A stretch of 64,000 nt of DNA from NCBI GenBank assembly GCA_019873655.1, contig JAIOAU010000004.1, positions 1-64,000 of the forward strand, read 5' to 3'. The stretch comes from Chloroflexota bacterium. GTDB lineage: Bacteria > Chloroflexota > Anaerolineae > Anaerolineales > Villigracilaceae. The number at the start of each line of letters is the position of its first letter. Positions within the stretch are counted from its first letter, which is position 1. The notes beneath the pieces are model-generated. The model ran no database searches and was not told where the DNA came from. It worked only from the letters and a program-made list of their open reading frames with translations. Shown here one piece after another: positions 50,527 to 62,187 of this stretch. A program made the translations under genes and the position numbers.

Positions 50527-51049
50527 ACTTTAAAGCGCAACCGCGGCGCCGCCTCGCTTGCGCAGGCAGCCGCCGCAGCCGTGGATGCAGTCCTTGGGTA
50601 TGTGTACACCCCTCTCTCCCCTCGGAGACAGGTTCGATAAGGGGTGCCGTTCTCGCAGCACAGGGCCGCCGTGAACGGATCAGGAGCGTGAAGTCATTTG
50701 TTTCAGTAGGGCCGATCCTGAATCATGCGCGGAATGCTGAACACCAGACTTCCAGAAATCGCCCAAACTACGGGCTGGGGAAGATGCCCCAGGATTGTCC
50801 AAGAATACTGTCAAACCAGGCCGCGGCAGAAAGAACGCGCCTTCCATAGCGCAACCTGTGCGGCTCTTCCAATTATACTTGAAAAACCCCTGGCGTGTGA
50901 GATGGCATGATTGTTCAGACGGCTGTCCATCCAGAATAATGCCAGGCGTGGGTTTTTAATGTGACAAAAGGAACTATATGGCCGGCGAGAGTTGTGACAT
51001 AATGAGGTCAATCCCATGTCATTCGACTTCAAAGAGAAGTGGAGGCTGT
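50527..51049. other. 523-bp gap without a protein gene; possible structured RNA
   Basis: No coding region is supported here. GCAGCACAGG (50655-50664) can pair with CCTGTGCGGC (50855-50864) about 190 bases away with one mismatch. On the minus strand TATAAT (50877-50872) lies about 8 bases upstream of that arm. This would allow a structured transcript of roughly 200 nt, but no known RNA motif (6S, RNase P, SRP, tmRNA) could be matched by eye. A Shine-Dalgarno (GGAGGC) for maeB ends the gap. Confidence 0.3.
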
Positions 51050-53308
51050 ATGTCTAAAGTCACACCCGAAGAAGCCCGTGAATACCATCGTCTGAATGGG
51101 AAACCGGGCAAAATTTCTGTCGTGCCGACCAAGCCGATGGACACCCAGCGCGACCTGAGCCTGGCCTACACGCCCGGCGTGGCCGTGCCGGTGCTGGACA
51201 TCGAGAAGGACCCCGAGGCCGCCTACGAGTACACCGCCAAGGGCAACCTGGTGGCGGTCCTTTCCAACGGCACGGCCATCCTCGGCCTGGGCGACCGCGG
51301 CGCGCTGGCCAGCAAGCCCGTCATGGAAGGCAAGGGCGTCCTGTTCAAGCGCTTCGCCGACGTGGACGTGTTTGACATCGAGGTGGACGCCCACGACCCG
51401 GACGAGGTCATCCGCGTCGCCAAGGCGATTGCGCCCACCTTCGGCGGCATCAACCTGGAAGACATCAAAGCGCCCGAATGCTTCTACATCGAAGAGACGC
51501 TCAAGGAAATGCTCGACATTCCGGTCTTCCACGACGACCAGCACGGCACGGCGATCATCTCCTCGGCGGCGCTGGCCAACGCCCTCGAGTTGCTCGGCAA
51601 GAAGCACGAGGAAATCAAAATGGTCATCTCCGGCGCGGGGGCCTCGGCCATTTCGTGCGCCAAACTGGCCATGCGCTGGGGCGTCAAGAAAGAAAACATC
51701 ATGATGCTCGACAGCCGCGGCGTCATCTATAAGGGCCGCACCGAGGGCATGAACAAGTACAAGGAAGAATTCGCCGTCGACACCGACGCCCGCACCCTGG
51801 CCGACGCCGTGCGCGGCTGCGACGTCTTCTTCGGCCTCTCGGTCGCCAACGTCCTGACCCCGGAGATGGTCAAGACGATGTCCGACCGGCCGTTCATCTG
51901 CGCCATGGCCAACCCCGACCCGGAGATCAAGTACGAACTGGCCAAGGAAGCCAACCCGCATGCCATCGTCGCCACCGGCCGCTCGGACTACCCGAATCAG
52001 GTCAACAACGTCCTGGGCTTCCCCTTCATCTTCCGCGGCGCCCTGGACGTGCGCGCCCGCGCCATCAACGACGAGATGAAGTTCGCCGCCTCCAAGGCGC
52101 TCTACGCCCTGGCCCACGAGGACGTGCCCGATTACGTCCTGCGCGCCTACGGCGTGGAGAGCATGAAGTTCGGCCCCGATTACATCATCCCCAAGCCGCT
52201 CGACATGCGCGTCATGCTGTGGGAATCGCCGGCGGTGGCCCAGGCCGCCATGGAGACCGGCGTGGCCCGCAAGAAGGTGGACATCGACGAGTACCGCGAG
52301 CAACTGGCCTTCCGTCAGGGCATGGGCGCCCGCGTGCGCTACTTCTTCATGAACAAGGCCAAGACGGCCAAGCCGAAGAAGCGGGTCGTCTTCGCCGAGG
52401 GCGAGGAGCCGAAGATCATCCGCGCCGCGGCCCAGATCGAAGACGAGGGCATTGCCATCCCCATCCTGATCGGCCGGCCGGAGGTCATCAAGGCCAAGAT
52501 CAAGGAACTCGCGCTCGACCTGGATTGCGAGATCGTCGATCCGTTCAAGTTCCCCAAGTACGAAGCCTACGTCAAGGCGTACTACGAACTGCGCCAGCGC
52601 AAGGGAGTGACCTACCCGCAGGCGGCCAAGCGCGTCCACGAGCCGAACGTCCTCGGCCCGCTGATGGTCAAGATGGGCGACGCCGACGCCTTCGTCTCGG
52701 GCCTGACCTATGAGTACCCGGAGGTCGTCCGGCCGGCGCTGCAGATTCACCACACCGCCAAGGGCGCCAGCCTGGTGGCCGGCGTGTACATCATGATTGT
52801 CGGCGAGCGCGTCTTCCTGTTCAGCGACGCGACCGTCAACATCGAGCCGACGGCCGAGGAACTGGCCGAGATCGCCCTGCTGGCGGCCGGCTTCGCCCGC
52901 CAACTCGAACTGGAGCCGCGCGTCGCCTTCCTGTCCTTCTCCAACTTCGGTTCGACGCCGCACCCGTTGAGCGAGAAGGTCCGCCAGGCGGTGGCGCTGG
53001 TCAAGGCCAAGGACCCGGCCCTGAAGGTGGACGGCGAGATGCAGGCCGACACGGCCGTGGTGCCCGAAATCATCGAGGAGCGCTATCCCTTCAGCGCCGT
53101 CAAGGACGCCAACGTGCTGATCTTCCCCTCGCTCGAGTCGGCCAACATCGCCTACAAACTGCTGGCCCGCCTGGGCAAAGCCAAGGCCATCGGCCCGATC
53201 CTACTGGGGACGGGCGCGCCCATCCACGTCCTGCAGACCGGCGACGAGGTCGAGTCCATCGTCCAGGTGGCTGCGGTGGCGGTGATGGACGCCATGAGCC
53301 GCGCCTGA
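51050..53308 (+). CDS. maeB: NADP-dependent malic enzyme with PTA-like C-terminal domain
   Basis: 752 residues from ATG 51050 (Shine-Dalgarno GGAGG). The malic enzyme half (1-430) has [60 protein letters not shown] and the NADP-binding fold ([20 protein letters not shown]). The C-terminal half (about 430-752) is a phosphotransacetylase-like domain, as in E. coli MaeB (759 residues), where it is regulatory. It decarboxylates malate to pyruvate. An upstream ATG at 50978 gives a poor leader and is not used. Confidence 0.95.
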   Translation: MSKVTPEEAREYHRLNGKPGKISVVPTKPMDTQRDLSLAYTPGVAVPVLDIEKDPEAAYEYTAKGNLVAVLSNGTAILGLGDRGALASKPVMEGKGVLFKRFADVDVFDIEVDAHDPDEVIRVAKAIAPTFGGINLEDIKAPECFYIEETLKEMLDIPVFHDDQHGTAIISSAALANALELLGKKHEEIKMVISGAGASAISCAKLAMRWGVKKENIMMLDSRGVIYKGRTEGMNKYKEEFAVDTDARTLADAVRGCDVFFGLSVANVLTPEMVKTMSDRPFICAMANPDPEIKYELAKEANPHAIVATGRSDYPNQVNNVLGFPFIFRGALDVRARAINDEMKFAASKALYALAHEDVPDYVLRAYGVESMKFGPDYIIPKPLDMRVMLWESPAVAQAAMETGVARKKVDIDEYREQLAFRQGMGARVRYFFMNKAKTAKPKKRVVFAEGEEPKIIRAAAQIEDEGIAIPILIGRPEVIKAKIKELALDLDCEIVDPFKFPKYEAYVKAYYELRQRKGVTYPQAAKRVHEPNVLGPLMVKMGDADAFVSGLTYEYPEVVRPALQIHHTAKGASLVAGVYIMIVGERVFLFSDATVNIEPTAEELAEIALLAAGFARQLELEPRVAFLSFSNFGSTPHPLSEKVRQAVALVKAKDPALKVDGEMQADTAVVPEIIEERYPFSAVKDANVLIFPSLESANIAYKLLARLGKAKAIGPILLGTGAPIHVLQTGDEVESIVQVAAVAVMDAMSRA

Positions 53309-53331
53309 GTTTCCTGCTCCTTCGTTCCCGC

Positions 53332-53360
53332 GGGGACGGTCGGCGACCGTCCCCGTTTTT
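53332..53360 (+). terminator. Intrinsic terminator of maeB
   Basis: GGGGACGGTC, loop GGC, GACCGTCCCC, then GTTTTT. Confidence 0.92.
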
Positions 53361-53362
53361 CG

Positions 53363-53371
53363 TGCTAAAAT
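53363..53371 (+). promoter_or_regulatory. Extended -10 element of the 53378 gene
   Basis: TGCTAAAAT ends 6 bases before the ATG at 53378 and lies directly behind the maeB terminator. Confidence 0.6.
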
Positions 53372-53377
53372 AGAGAC

Positions 53378-53794
53378 ATGACCGATGGGCCTCCGTTCGA
53401 ATCTCCCAGCCTGCGCCGCCACCGCAAGCAGCGCTGGTGGCAAATCCTTCTTCCCTTCCTGCTGACGGCGCTGATCGTGCTGGGCGGGGCTGCGCTGGCG
53501 GCTTTCGGCGGCGGGGCCGGGGGGGCCCGCCTGTGGGCGGATATTTCGCTCATCTGGCTGATTCTGCCGGCGCTGTTCTTCGCCCTGCTCTGCCTGGCGG
53601 CCGTGATCGGCTTGATTTACTTGCTGGCCCGCCTGAGCCGCGCCGTCCCGCCCGTCACCGCCAAGGTCCAGTTCTTCAGCCGCCGGGTGGCCAACGGGAC
53701 GCGCCAGGCCGCCGACAAAGCCGTGCAGCCGGTCGTCTGGCTGGAAGAATTCGGCGCGATGCTGAAAACGTTGTTCCGCGTGAAAGGAAGGTGA
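53378..53794 (+). CDS. Small membrane protein
   Basis: 138 residues. Two membrane helices (about 22-45, ILLPFLLTALIVLGGAALAA, and 57-85, LIWLILPALFFALLCLAAVI). The N-terminus is basic (RRHRKQRW) and the C-terminus charged. No domain recognised. It is predicted leaderless (extended -10 6 bases upstream) and is followed 3 bases later by another small membrane protein, a likely partner. Confidence 0.75.
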   Translation: MTDGPPFESPSLRRHRKQRWWQILLPFLLTALIVLGGAALAAFGGGAGGARLWADISLIWLILPALFFALLCLAAVIGLIYLLARLSRAVPPVTAKVQFFSRRVANGTRQAADKAVQPVVWLEEFGAMLKTLFRVKGR

Positions 53795-53797
53795 CCG

Positions 53798-54031
53798 ATG
53801 ACAGAAGACGAAATCGTCCCCGAAAGCGCGCCCGACAATTCGTGGAAAGTCAAAACCCTGCTCATCGGGACGGCGATCGGCGCGTTGACCGGCCTGGGAG
53901 CGGCGTTCCTGCTCACCCGCCGCGCCGAGCAGAAGGGCGAGAAACTCTCGATTTCCACCGGTCAAGGGGTGAAACTGGGCATGCTGCTCGTGGGTTTGCT
54001 GCGCTCGATCTTGAATCTGGGCGAGGAGTGA
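53798..54031 (+). CDS. YtxH-like small membrane protein
   Basis: 77 residues. One helix near the N-terminus (TLLIGTAIGALTGLGAAFLL) with a Gly/Ala pattern like YtxH proteins, a charged segment (TRRAEQKGEKL) and a second hydrophobic stretch (VKLGMLLVGLLRSILNLGEE). Shine-Dalgarno AAAGGAAGG. Coupled to the previous gene. Function unknown. Confidence 0.7.
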   Translation: MTEDEIVPESAPDNSWKVKTLLIGTAIGALTGLGAAFLLTRRAEQKGEKLSISTGQGVKLGMLLVGLLRSILNLGEE

Positions 54032-54061
54032 CCGCTCGCCGGGCGCAAATTGGCCTTGCCG

Positions 54062-54094
54062 AAGGGCGGACGTCCGCGTCCGCCCTTATCGTTT
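54062..54094. terminator. Hairpin between the small membrane genes and rlmI-like gene
   Basis: AAGGGCGGACG, TCCG, CGTCCGCCCTT (54062-54087), followed by ATCGTTT. It separates convergent genes (stop codons at 54031 and 54086). Confidence 0.75.
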
Positions 54095-55303
54095 GAGACA
54101 GACCAGCCCCTTGAGATAGGCCCCCTCGGGAAAGTTCAGGCTGACGGGATGGTCTGCCGCCTGGGAGAGGCGCTCGAGAATCTGGGCCTCGACGCCGGCG
54201 TCCAGGGCGGCCGCGGCGACGATTTTCTGGAAGAGGGCCGCGTCCACGCCGCCGGAGCAGGAGAAGGTGACGAGCAATCCGCCCGGCCGGAGCAGTTTGA
54301 AGGCCAGCAGGTTGATGTCCTTGTAGCCGCGGGCGGCCTTCTCGGCCTGGGCGGCGGTGGGGGCAAACTTGGGCGGGTCGAGCACGATCAGGTCAAAGGA
54401 GCGCGCTTCGTCACGGAATTTGCGCAGGAGTTGGAAAACATCCTCCTCGAGAGTCGTGTGACGAGGGAGGAGGGATGAATGAGCGGGGTCATCGTTCAGA
54501 GCGGCGTTCTCGCGGCACAGCGCCAGGGCTTCGGCCGAGGCGTCCACGGACAGGACGGACTTTGCCCCGCCCGCCAGGGCGTTGACGCTGAATCCGCCGG
54601 TGTAGCAGAAGCAGTCCAGCACGTCCCGGCCAGCGGCCAGTTGACGCACGCGGCGGCGGTTGTCGCGCTGGTCGAGGTAGAAGCCGGTCTTGTGGCCCCC
54701 GGCAATGTCCACTTTGAATTGCAGTCCGTGTTCGGTGATGGTTAATGGATGGGTGGTTAGTTGAGGATGGTTAATGGAGCCGCGCAGGGGGCCGCTGCGC
54801 GGGGCGAGGCCTTCGAGGGCGCGTACATCGGCGTCGGAGCGCTCGTAGAGGTCTTTCAGCCTGGTTTCTTCGAGGAGGATATCGGCAAGGGTCTCGCGCC
54901 AATGTTCCGCGCCGGCGGTCAGGAACTGGGCGACCAGGACGTCGGCGTAGCGGTCCACGATCAGGCCGGGGAGGCCGTCGGATTCGGCGTGGACGAGACG
55001 AAGGGCGTTGGTCTGGCCTTCGATGTCGAGAGAGTGACGAGTGGCGAGTGACAAGTGAATGCGGCGGCGCAGGAAGTCGGCGTCCACCGCCTCGTCCGGG
55101 TCGAAGGTCCAGACGCGGGCGCGGATCTGCGAGGCGGGCGAGTAGGCGGCGCGGGCGAGGAAGTCGCCGCGGGCGGAGCGGACCTCGACCGTCGCGCCGG
55201 GGGCGGGTTCGCCTTCGACGCGCTCGACCGCCCCGGAAAAGACCCAGGGGTGACGGCGCAGGAGCGATTTTTCGCGGCCGGGTTTGAGAATCAGGGCGGG
55301 CAT
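54086..55303 (-). CDS. rlmI: 23S rRNA (cytosine-C5)-methyltransferase RlmI-like protein
   Basis: 405 residues. An N-terminal PUA domain (LKPGREKSLLRRHPWVFSGA) and a SAM-binding domain with VLDCFCYTGGFSVNALAGGA and LIVLDPPKFAPTAAQ match RlmI-type enzymes (m5C1962 of 23S rRNA). Three short low-complexity stretches interrupt the family pattern in frame: LATRHS (near residue 86), NHPQLTTHPLTIT (near 180) and HSSLLPRHTT (near 278). All are translated pieces of short dispersed repeats. An extended -10 (TGGTAAGAT) ends 6 bases before ATG 55303. Confidence 0.88.
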   Translation of the reverse strand: MPALILKPGREKSLLRRHPWVFSGAVERVEGEPAPGATVEVRSARGDFLARAAYSPASQIRARVWTFDPDEAVDADFLRRRIHLSLATRHSLDIEGQTNALRLVHAESDGLPGLIVDRYADVLVAQFLTAGAEHWRETLADILLEETRLKDLYERSDADVRALEGLAPRSGPLRGSINHPQLTTHPLTITEHGLQFKVDIAGGHKTGFYLDQRDNRRRVRQLAAGRDVLDCFCYTGGFSVNALAGGAKSVLSVDASAEALALCRENAALNDDPAHSSLLPRHTTLEEDVFQLLRKFRDEARSFDLIVLDPPKFAPTAAQAEKAARGYKDINLLAFKLLRPGGLLVTFSCSGGVDAALFQKIVAAAALDAGVEAQILERLSQAADHPVSLNFPEGAYLKGLVCLKR

Positions 55304-55309
55304 GGCTTT

Positions 55310-55318
55310 ATCTTACCA
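55310..55318 (-). promoter_or_regulatory. Extended -10 element of the RlmI-like gene
   Basis: TGGTAAGAT on the minus strand ends 6 bases before the ATG at 55303, no Shine-Dalgarno. Confidence 0.5.
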
Positions 55319-55385
55319 CCAAGAACACGCAGAGCACAAAGGAAAGCCCCTGTGCTCTGTCGTGTGAGTCTGTTGGCGGCGCCGA

Positions 55386-56594
55386 TTAAATAATGCCGAT
55401 CTCTTTCCCGGCCTTTTCAATGACCCCGATGGCGTAGTCGATCTCGTCCGGTTCATGCGAGGCCAGGACGGTGGCGCGCAGGCGGGCGAGGCCCTCCGGC
55501 ACGGCTGGCGAGACGACCGGCAGGACGAACAGGTCATGGTGCTGACAGGCGCGGGTCAGCATGAAGGCGCGCTCGTCGCTGCCGCACAGCACCGGGACAA
55601 TGGCGGTGGTGGTCAGCATGGTGTCGAAGCCGGCGTTCTTGAGGCCGGAGATGAACTGCTCGGCGTTCTTGCGCAGTTTCTCGATGCGCCAGGGTTCGTC
55701 GAGGATGACCTTGAAGGCTTCGTTGGCGGCGGCGGCCTGGGCGGGCGGCAGGGCGGCCGAGAAAATGTAGGCCCGGCTGGCGTGCCGCAGGTAGGTGATC
55801 AGTTCCTTGCTGCCGGCCACGTAGCCGCCGACCGAGGGGATGGTCTTGGAAAGCGTCCCCATCTTGATGTCGATCGCCCCCCACAGGCCGAAATGCTCTT
55901 CGATGCCGCGCCCGGTCTCGCCAAGCACGCCGACCGAATGGGCTTCGTCAATCATCAGCCAGGCTTTGTACTTCCGGCACAGTTCGACCATGCGCGGCAG
56001 GTCGATGACGTCGCCGTCCATGCTGAAGACGGCGTCGGCGATGACCAGTTTGGAGACATCGGCGGGGGCCTGCTGGAGGCGGCGCTCCAAATCTTCCATG
56101 TCGTTGTGGCGGAAGCGGCGGAACTCGGCGCCCGACATCAGGCAGCCGTCCACGATAGAGGCGTGGTTCAGTTTGTCCGAGATGACCCAGTCGCCGCGGC
56201 CCGCCAGGGTCGAGATGACGCTCAGGTTGGTGGCGTAGCCGGAGGAGTAGGTGATGGCCGCCTCGGCTTTCTTGAAGTCGGCGATGGTTTCTTCGAGTTC
56301 CTGGTGGATTTTCAGCGTCCCGGCCAGGGTGCGGACGCCGTGCGTGCCGGTGCCGTACTTGTCGATGGCGGCTTTGGCGGCGGCGTTGATGCGCGGGTGG
56401 CCGATCAGGCCCAGGTAACTGTACGAGGCGTACATCCCCATCTCGCGTCCGTTGACGATGACGCGCGCCCCGCCGCGCAGTTCGGTGACCGGCTGGTTGT
56501 AGTAGTAGAGATCGTTCTCCTTGAGCATGGCCACCCGGTCCACAAAGGCCTGGATGCGGCGGGTGATGGTGTCGTCGGTCTTATGGATATCCAT
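55386..56594 (-). CDS. Alpha-oxoamine synthase family PLP enzyme
   Basis: 402 residues. The PLP Lys is in MGTLSKTIPSVGGYVAG and the family's KLNHASIVDGC and LMIDEAHSVGVLGETGRG are present. Members condense an acyl-CoA with an amino acid (glycine C-acetyltransferase, 8-amino-7-oxononanoate synthase, 5-aminolevulinate synthase, serine palmitoyltransferase). The sequence does not decide which; biotin synthesis is not supported by its neighbours. An AGGAGG Shine-Dalgarno precedes ATG 56594. It stands alone as a single gene. Confidence 0.9.
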   Translation of the reverse strand: MDIHKTDDTITRRIQAFVDRVAMLKENDLYYYNQPVTELRGGARVIVNGREMGMYASYSYLGLIGHPRINAAAKAAIDKYGTGTHGVRTLAGTLKIHQELEETIADFKKAEAAITYSSGYATNLSVISTLAGRGDWVISDKLNHASIVDGCLMSGAEFRRFRHNDMEDLERRLQQAPADVSKLVIADAVFSMDGDVIDLPRMVELCRKYKAWLMIDEAHSVGVLGETGRGIEEHFGLWGAIDIKMGTLSKTIPSVGGYVAGSKELITYLRHASRAYIFSAALPPAQAAAANEAFKVILDEPWRIEKLRKNAEQFISGLKNAGFDTMLTTTAIVPVLCGSDERAFMLTRACQHHDLFVLPVVSPAVPEGLARLRATVLASHEPDEIDYAIGVIEKAGKEIGII

Positions 56595-56655
56595 GCAAGT
56601 CCTCCTCGGCGCAGAAAATCCGGGTAAGTGTAGCCGAGAGGCCGGGTTCTGTCAA

Positions 56656-57417
56656 TCAAAATCGAATTCCGCAGTCATAGGGGATCAAAACGTCTTCCCG
56701 GGTATCCAGGATGGTGTGCGGAAAAGCCCGCTGCAGGGAGAAGGTCAGGCGGCTGAATCCGCCCCAGCGGGAGAAGGTCACCAGCCGGACCTCGACGGTC
56801 TGTTCGCCGATCGTGACGGCGGGTTCCACGCCGGTCAGGAATCGAACCCGCAGCCGGTCGAGAGGCGGCAGGGGCCGGCCGAATCCGCCGTCGAGACTGC
56901 GGGCGATGGCAATGGCCTGCTGCCGGTCGCAGACGATCTGGGCGTCGTTGTAGTTGGCGTGCCAGTCGAGGTAGAACTGAGGCCCCATCATAGCCAAGAC
57001 GACCAGTTCGAAGTATCCTTGCGGGCTACCATCGGTCTGGACGGAGGCCAGGTAGTCGGCCGAGACGCCGGCCGCGACCAGGTCGGCCTCGGTGGCGAAG
57101 CGCGGCTGATCGAGGGGGCGAGCGTAGAGGATCGGGAACGCGCCCAGCCCGTCGCGGTGATAGACGTAGTCGAGGGTCATGCCGGGGGCCATCGAAAGAC
57201 GGTGCAGCACGGTGAAATACTGATTCGGGTCGAATTCCGTTCCGGTGCGGACAGGCGTCTCATCCATGAAGTGGTCGGGGATGTCGAGATCGACGACCAG
57301 GCTGCGCATGGCCTCCACAACAGAGCAGTCCAGGCTGGTTGGAGGCGGGGGCGCGGACGCCGGCTGGCAATTGGAAAGAAGAAAAGCCATTGCGAGCAGA
57401 AGGGAGAAGACTTTCAT
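56656..57417 (-). CDS. Predicted lipoprotein
   Basis: 253 residues from ATG 57417 (Shine-Dalgarno AAAGGAG). The signal peptide KVFSLLLAMAFLLSNCQPA has a lipobox-like LLSNC, although Asn at -1 is unusual. The mature part contains a Pro-rich spacer (ASAPPPPTSLD) and a soluble domain with paired aromatic/acidic motifs. No known domain is recognised. Probably anchored at the outer face of the membrane. Confidence 0.75.
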   Translation of the reverse strand: MKVFSLLLAMAFLLSNCQPASAPPPPTSLDCSVVEAMRSLVVDLDIPDHFMDETPVRTGTEFDPNQYFTVLHRLSMAPGMTLDYVYHRDGLGAFPILYARPLDQPRFATEADLVAAGVSADYLASVQTDGSPQGYFELVVLAMMGPQFYLDWHANYNDAQIVCDRQQAIAIARSLDGGFGRPLPPLDRLRVRFLTGVEPAVTIGEQTVEVRLVTFSRWGGFSRLTFSLQRAFPHTILDTREDVLIPYDCGIRF

Positions 57418-57425
57418 CGCGTCTC

Positions 57426-59784
<2,359 letters not shown>

Positions 59785-60342
59785 TCACTTCCAATTGTCC
59801 AGCCGCCCGCTCCGTTTCAGCCAGTAGAACAGCCCTGCACCGGGAGCAATGAGCAGGCCCAGCCCCACCGCCAGCGCCTGGCCGATTTCTTCCCCGGCGC
59901 GTTCCAGGACGGCTGCCGGCATCACCTCGTCGGGCCGGTCGGGGAGATAGACGATGCGCACTTCCGCCCCCGGCTCCAGGGGTTCTCCTTCGGGCAATCT
60001 CGCCGCGCCCCGTAGACGGGCGGCGACAACCCCCTGTTCCTCTTCGCAGAAGTAGTACACCATGACCACATTGTAGCGGACGGCGTAATTGAAGTCCATC
60101 TCCTCCCATTGACTGCCGACGATGGCGGTCGCCTCGCGGCCGCGCAGGTGATAGGGCAACTCCAACGCGACTTGCCCGACAAAGCCGCCCACAATCGCCA
60201 GCCCGATGCCGACAAGGAAGATGGACAGCGTCAGCAGCAGGGCGGTCGAGGTCGAAAACGTCGGTTCATCCCACGAGCGGTATGACCGCGCCAGCGGGTT
60301 GTTCTGCTGGGATAAGGATTGAGAAGACCCAAATTTCTTCAT
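59785..60342 (-). CDS. DUF3592-like membrane protein
   Basis: 185 residues from ATG 60342. One helix at about 38-60 (TALLLTLSIFLVGIGLAIVG), an extracytoplasmic beta domain (about 65-150: EATAIVGSQWEEMDFNYAVR, VRIVYLPDRPDE), and a second helix near 155-175. DUF3592 is the closest pattern. An ATG at 60363 lies inside the predicted -10 box and is rejected. Divergent from the diguanylate cyclase gene. Confidence 0.7.
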   Translation of the reverse strand: MKKFGSSQSLSQQNNPLARSYRSWDEPTFSTSTALLLTLSIFLVGIGLAIVGGFVGQVALELPYHLRGREATAIVGSQWEEMDFNYAVRYNVVMVYYFCEEEQGVVAARLRGAARLPEGEPLEPGAEVRIVYLPDRPDEVMPAAVLERAGEEIGQALAVGLGLLIAPGAGLFYWLKRSGRLDNWK

Positions 60343-60361
60343 GATGTTAATTTCAAGGCGC

Positions 60362-60369
60362 ATTATAAT
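60362..60369. promoter_or_regulatory. Overlapping divergent -10 boxes
   Basis: TATAAT occurs on the plus strand at 60364-60369 and on the minus strand at 60367-60362. They serve the GGDEF gene and the DUF3592 gene. Confidence 0.45.
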
Positions 60370-60481
60370 TCGATTGGCGCAGTCCTCGGCGTCTTTCTCT
60401 CCCTCCCGTCATAGAGAACGCACCGTCTCCGGGTCGCTGCGGCGAGGCAGAGGGCGCCGGTCTTCCTGCCCCTCCGAGCCG

Positions 60482-62095
60482 ATGGAGAAAAATTTCGCCC
60501 CCAAACCCATGCCGAAATCCCGCCGGCGTTTTGTCTCCGGCGTGTTCTACATCCTGCTGGCGGTGGCCGTCTTTTTTCTTTTCCTGGCCGCAGGCATCCT
60601 TCCGCTCCGGCCGGTGGGAACCGCTTTGGAGACGTGGCAAATCCACACCGGCGAAGGCGGCTGGCAGGAGGTCCGGCTGCCGTTCATCGAAACCATCCGC
60701 CCGGAACGCCAAATCCTCGAGTTGCGCGCTTCCTTCCCCGCCGTGGATGCAGACACCCTGGTCATCCCGCGCCAATCGGGCAACACCATCGAAGTGCGCT
60801 TGAATGGCCGGTTGATTTATACCCTGGGGGATTTCGCGCAGCCAACGGCCAATTTGTGGAATTACGTCCACCTGGTGCGCCTGCCGGAGCCGCTGCAGGA
60901 AGACAACCTGCTCGAAATTCGCATCATCAGCGTATACTACGCCTCCGGCTTGAACTCTGTCCCGTACCTGTGCCGCTACGAAGAATGCGCCGGGCGGGTC
61001 GCCCTGCTCAATTGGCTCTACTCCGACGCCCAACATGCCATTGCCGGCGCGGCGTTGATTACCGGCGCGATTCTCGTCGCCATGGCTTTCATCCGCCGCA
61101 GGATGACAACCCCGGAGTTCTTCATCGGCTGGGGCTTGCTGCTGGGCGTGTTCTACCTGCTGGACTTTCCCTTCCGCCTGACGACCGGCAGCGTTTCGAC
61201 CTTTTTGTGGGTCAAGAAAGGCTTCCTGGTCTCCGGCTATCTGGCCTCGGTGGGCTTGTTGTGCGGAATCGAACTGCAATACTGGCAGCGGATTCGCCTC
61301 GGCCGCTGGGCGGCCATGGCGGCCTTGGTCATCGCTCTGGCCCTGTGTGCCTCGCCGGACACTTATTCCCTGGCGGCTGTCCAGAACTACGCCAATGTGG
61401 GTCTCCTGGTCTCCATGACTGTCGTGGTGGGCATGATTGTCCGAAGCCGGCAAAGGCCATCCTGGCTGTTGTTCCCGGCCACGCTGTTGAGCCTTTCCAT
61501 CCTGCTCCTGCTGATTACCCTGCCGCTGGGAATCACCTGGCCGCTGATGACGCCGCCGATCTTCATCATCAGCACCATCATGGTCGGCTTCCAATTGATT
61601 CTGGAATACAACCAGTTGTTCGGCGAAAACATGCGCTTGCAGCGCGTGGCCAACCTCGACCCGTTGACCGGAGCCCTGAACCGCAACGTCCTGTCCGAGG
61701 TGCGCGCCGCCCTCCACGACTATGTGGTCATGATCGACCTGGACGGCTTCAAGGCCGTCAACGACCGCTTCGGACACGCCTTTGGCGACCAGGTCTTGAT
61801 CGAATTTACCCGCGCCGTCAGGCAGAATCTACGTCAGAACGACCTGGTCATCCGCTTCGGGGGCGACGAGTTCGTCCTGGTGCTGAACGGCTTGTCCAAA
61901 ACAGAACGGGGGCTTAGCGAAGTGACGGGAATCCTGGAACGCATCCGCAAGGAATACGCGGCGCTGCACACGGAAATCCCGCTGAGTTTTTCGTATGGCA
62001 TCGCCGCCGTTGAGGGGGACGATATTCAAGAGGCCATCGAAGCCGCGGATGGACAGATGTACCGGATGAAACAGTCCGCGGGGCGGGAGGGGTGA
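60482..62095 (+). CDS. Membrane-bound diguanylate cyclase
   Basis: 537 residues from ATG 60482. One N-terminal helix, an extracytoplasmic beta-rich sensor domain (about 45-175: TWQIHTGEGGWQEVRLPFIE), then about seven helices (7TM-DISM-like arrangement, about 185-375), and a C-terminal GGDEF domain (ANLDPLTGALNRNVLSEV, DLDGFKAVNDRFGHAFGDQV, GGDEF intact). It makes c-di-GMP in response to an external signal. An I-site RxxD is not evident. The stop is 6 bases before the junction of the AT-rich cassette segment. Confidence 0.92.
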   Translation: MEKNFAPKPMPKSRRRFVSGVFYILLAVAVFFLFLAAGILPLRPVGTALETWQIHTGEGGWQEVRLPFIETIRPERQILELRASFPAVDADTLVIPRQSGNTIEVRLNGRLIYTLGDFAQPTANLWNYVHLVRLPEPLQEDNLLEIRIISVYYASGLNSVPYLCRYEECAGRVALLNWLYSDAQHAIAGAALITGAILVAMAFIRRRMTTPEFFIGWGLLLGVFYLLDFPFRLTTGSVSTFLWVKKGFLVSGYLASVGLLCGIELQYWQRIRLGRWAAMAALVIALALCASPDTYSLAAVQNYANVGLLVSMTVVVGMIVRSRQRPSWLLFPATLLSLSILLLLITLPLGITWPLMTPPIFIISTIMVGFQLILEYNQLFGENMRLQRVANLDPLTGALNRNVLSEVRAALHDYVVMIDLDGFKAVNDRFGHAFGDQVLIEFTRAVRQNLRQNDLVIRFGGDEFVLVLNGLSKTERGLSEVTGILERIRKEYAALHTEIPLSFSYGIAAVEGDDIQEAIEAADGQMYRMKQSAGREG

Positions 62096-62187
62096 GGTAA
62101 CGCCATTTTAACGGAACTGGCTTGAGCCAAGAAAACTGCCTGAAAACGCGGCACGTACCCGCCAGTCAAGTGCACGCTGTGTTGGGC
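62095..62187 (-). other. Candidate attC site of cassette 2
   Basis: On the minus strand it starts with R''-like GCCCAAC (62187-62181), contains a stem ACTGGC/GCCAGT and ends with the tail TTAAAATGGCGTTACC (GTTACCT at 62101-62095). The last box deviates from GTTRRRY, as expected if the array ends here at the chromosome side. The gap between the GGDEF stop and the cassette 2 gene holds nothing else. Confidence 0.55.

Noticed and set aside
50529-50640. Cys-rich peptide frame (CIHGCGGCLRKRGG) before recX
   Set aside because: Short, without a start codon or conserved context; likely chance in GC-rich DNA.
55386-56594. Assignment to BioF or serine palmitoyltransferase
   Set aside because: The sequence supports only the alpha-oxoamine synthase family; neighbours give no pathway.
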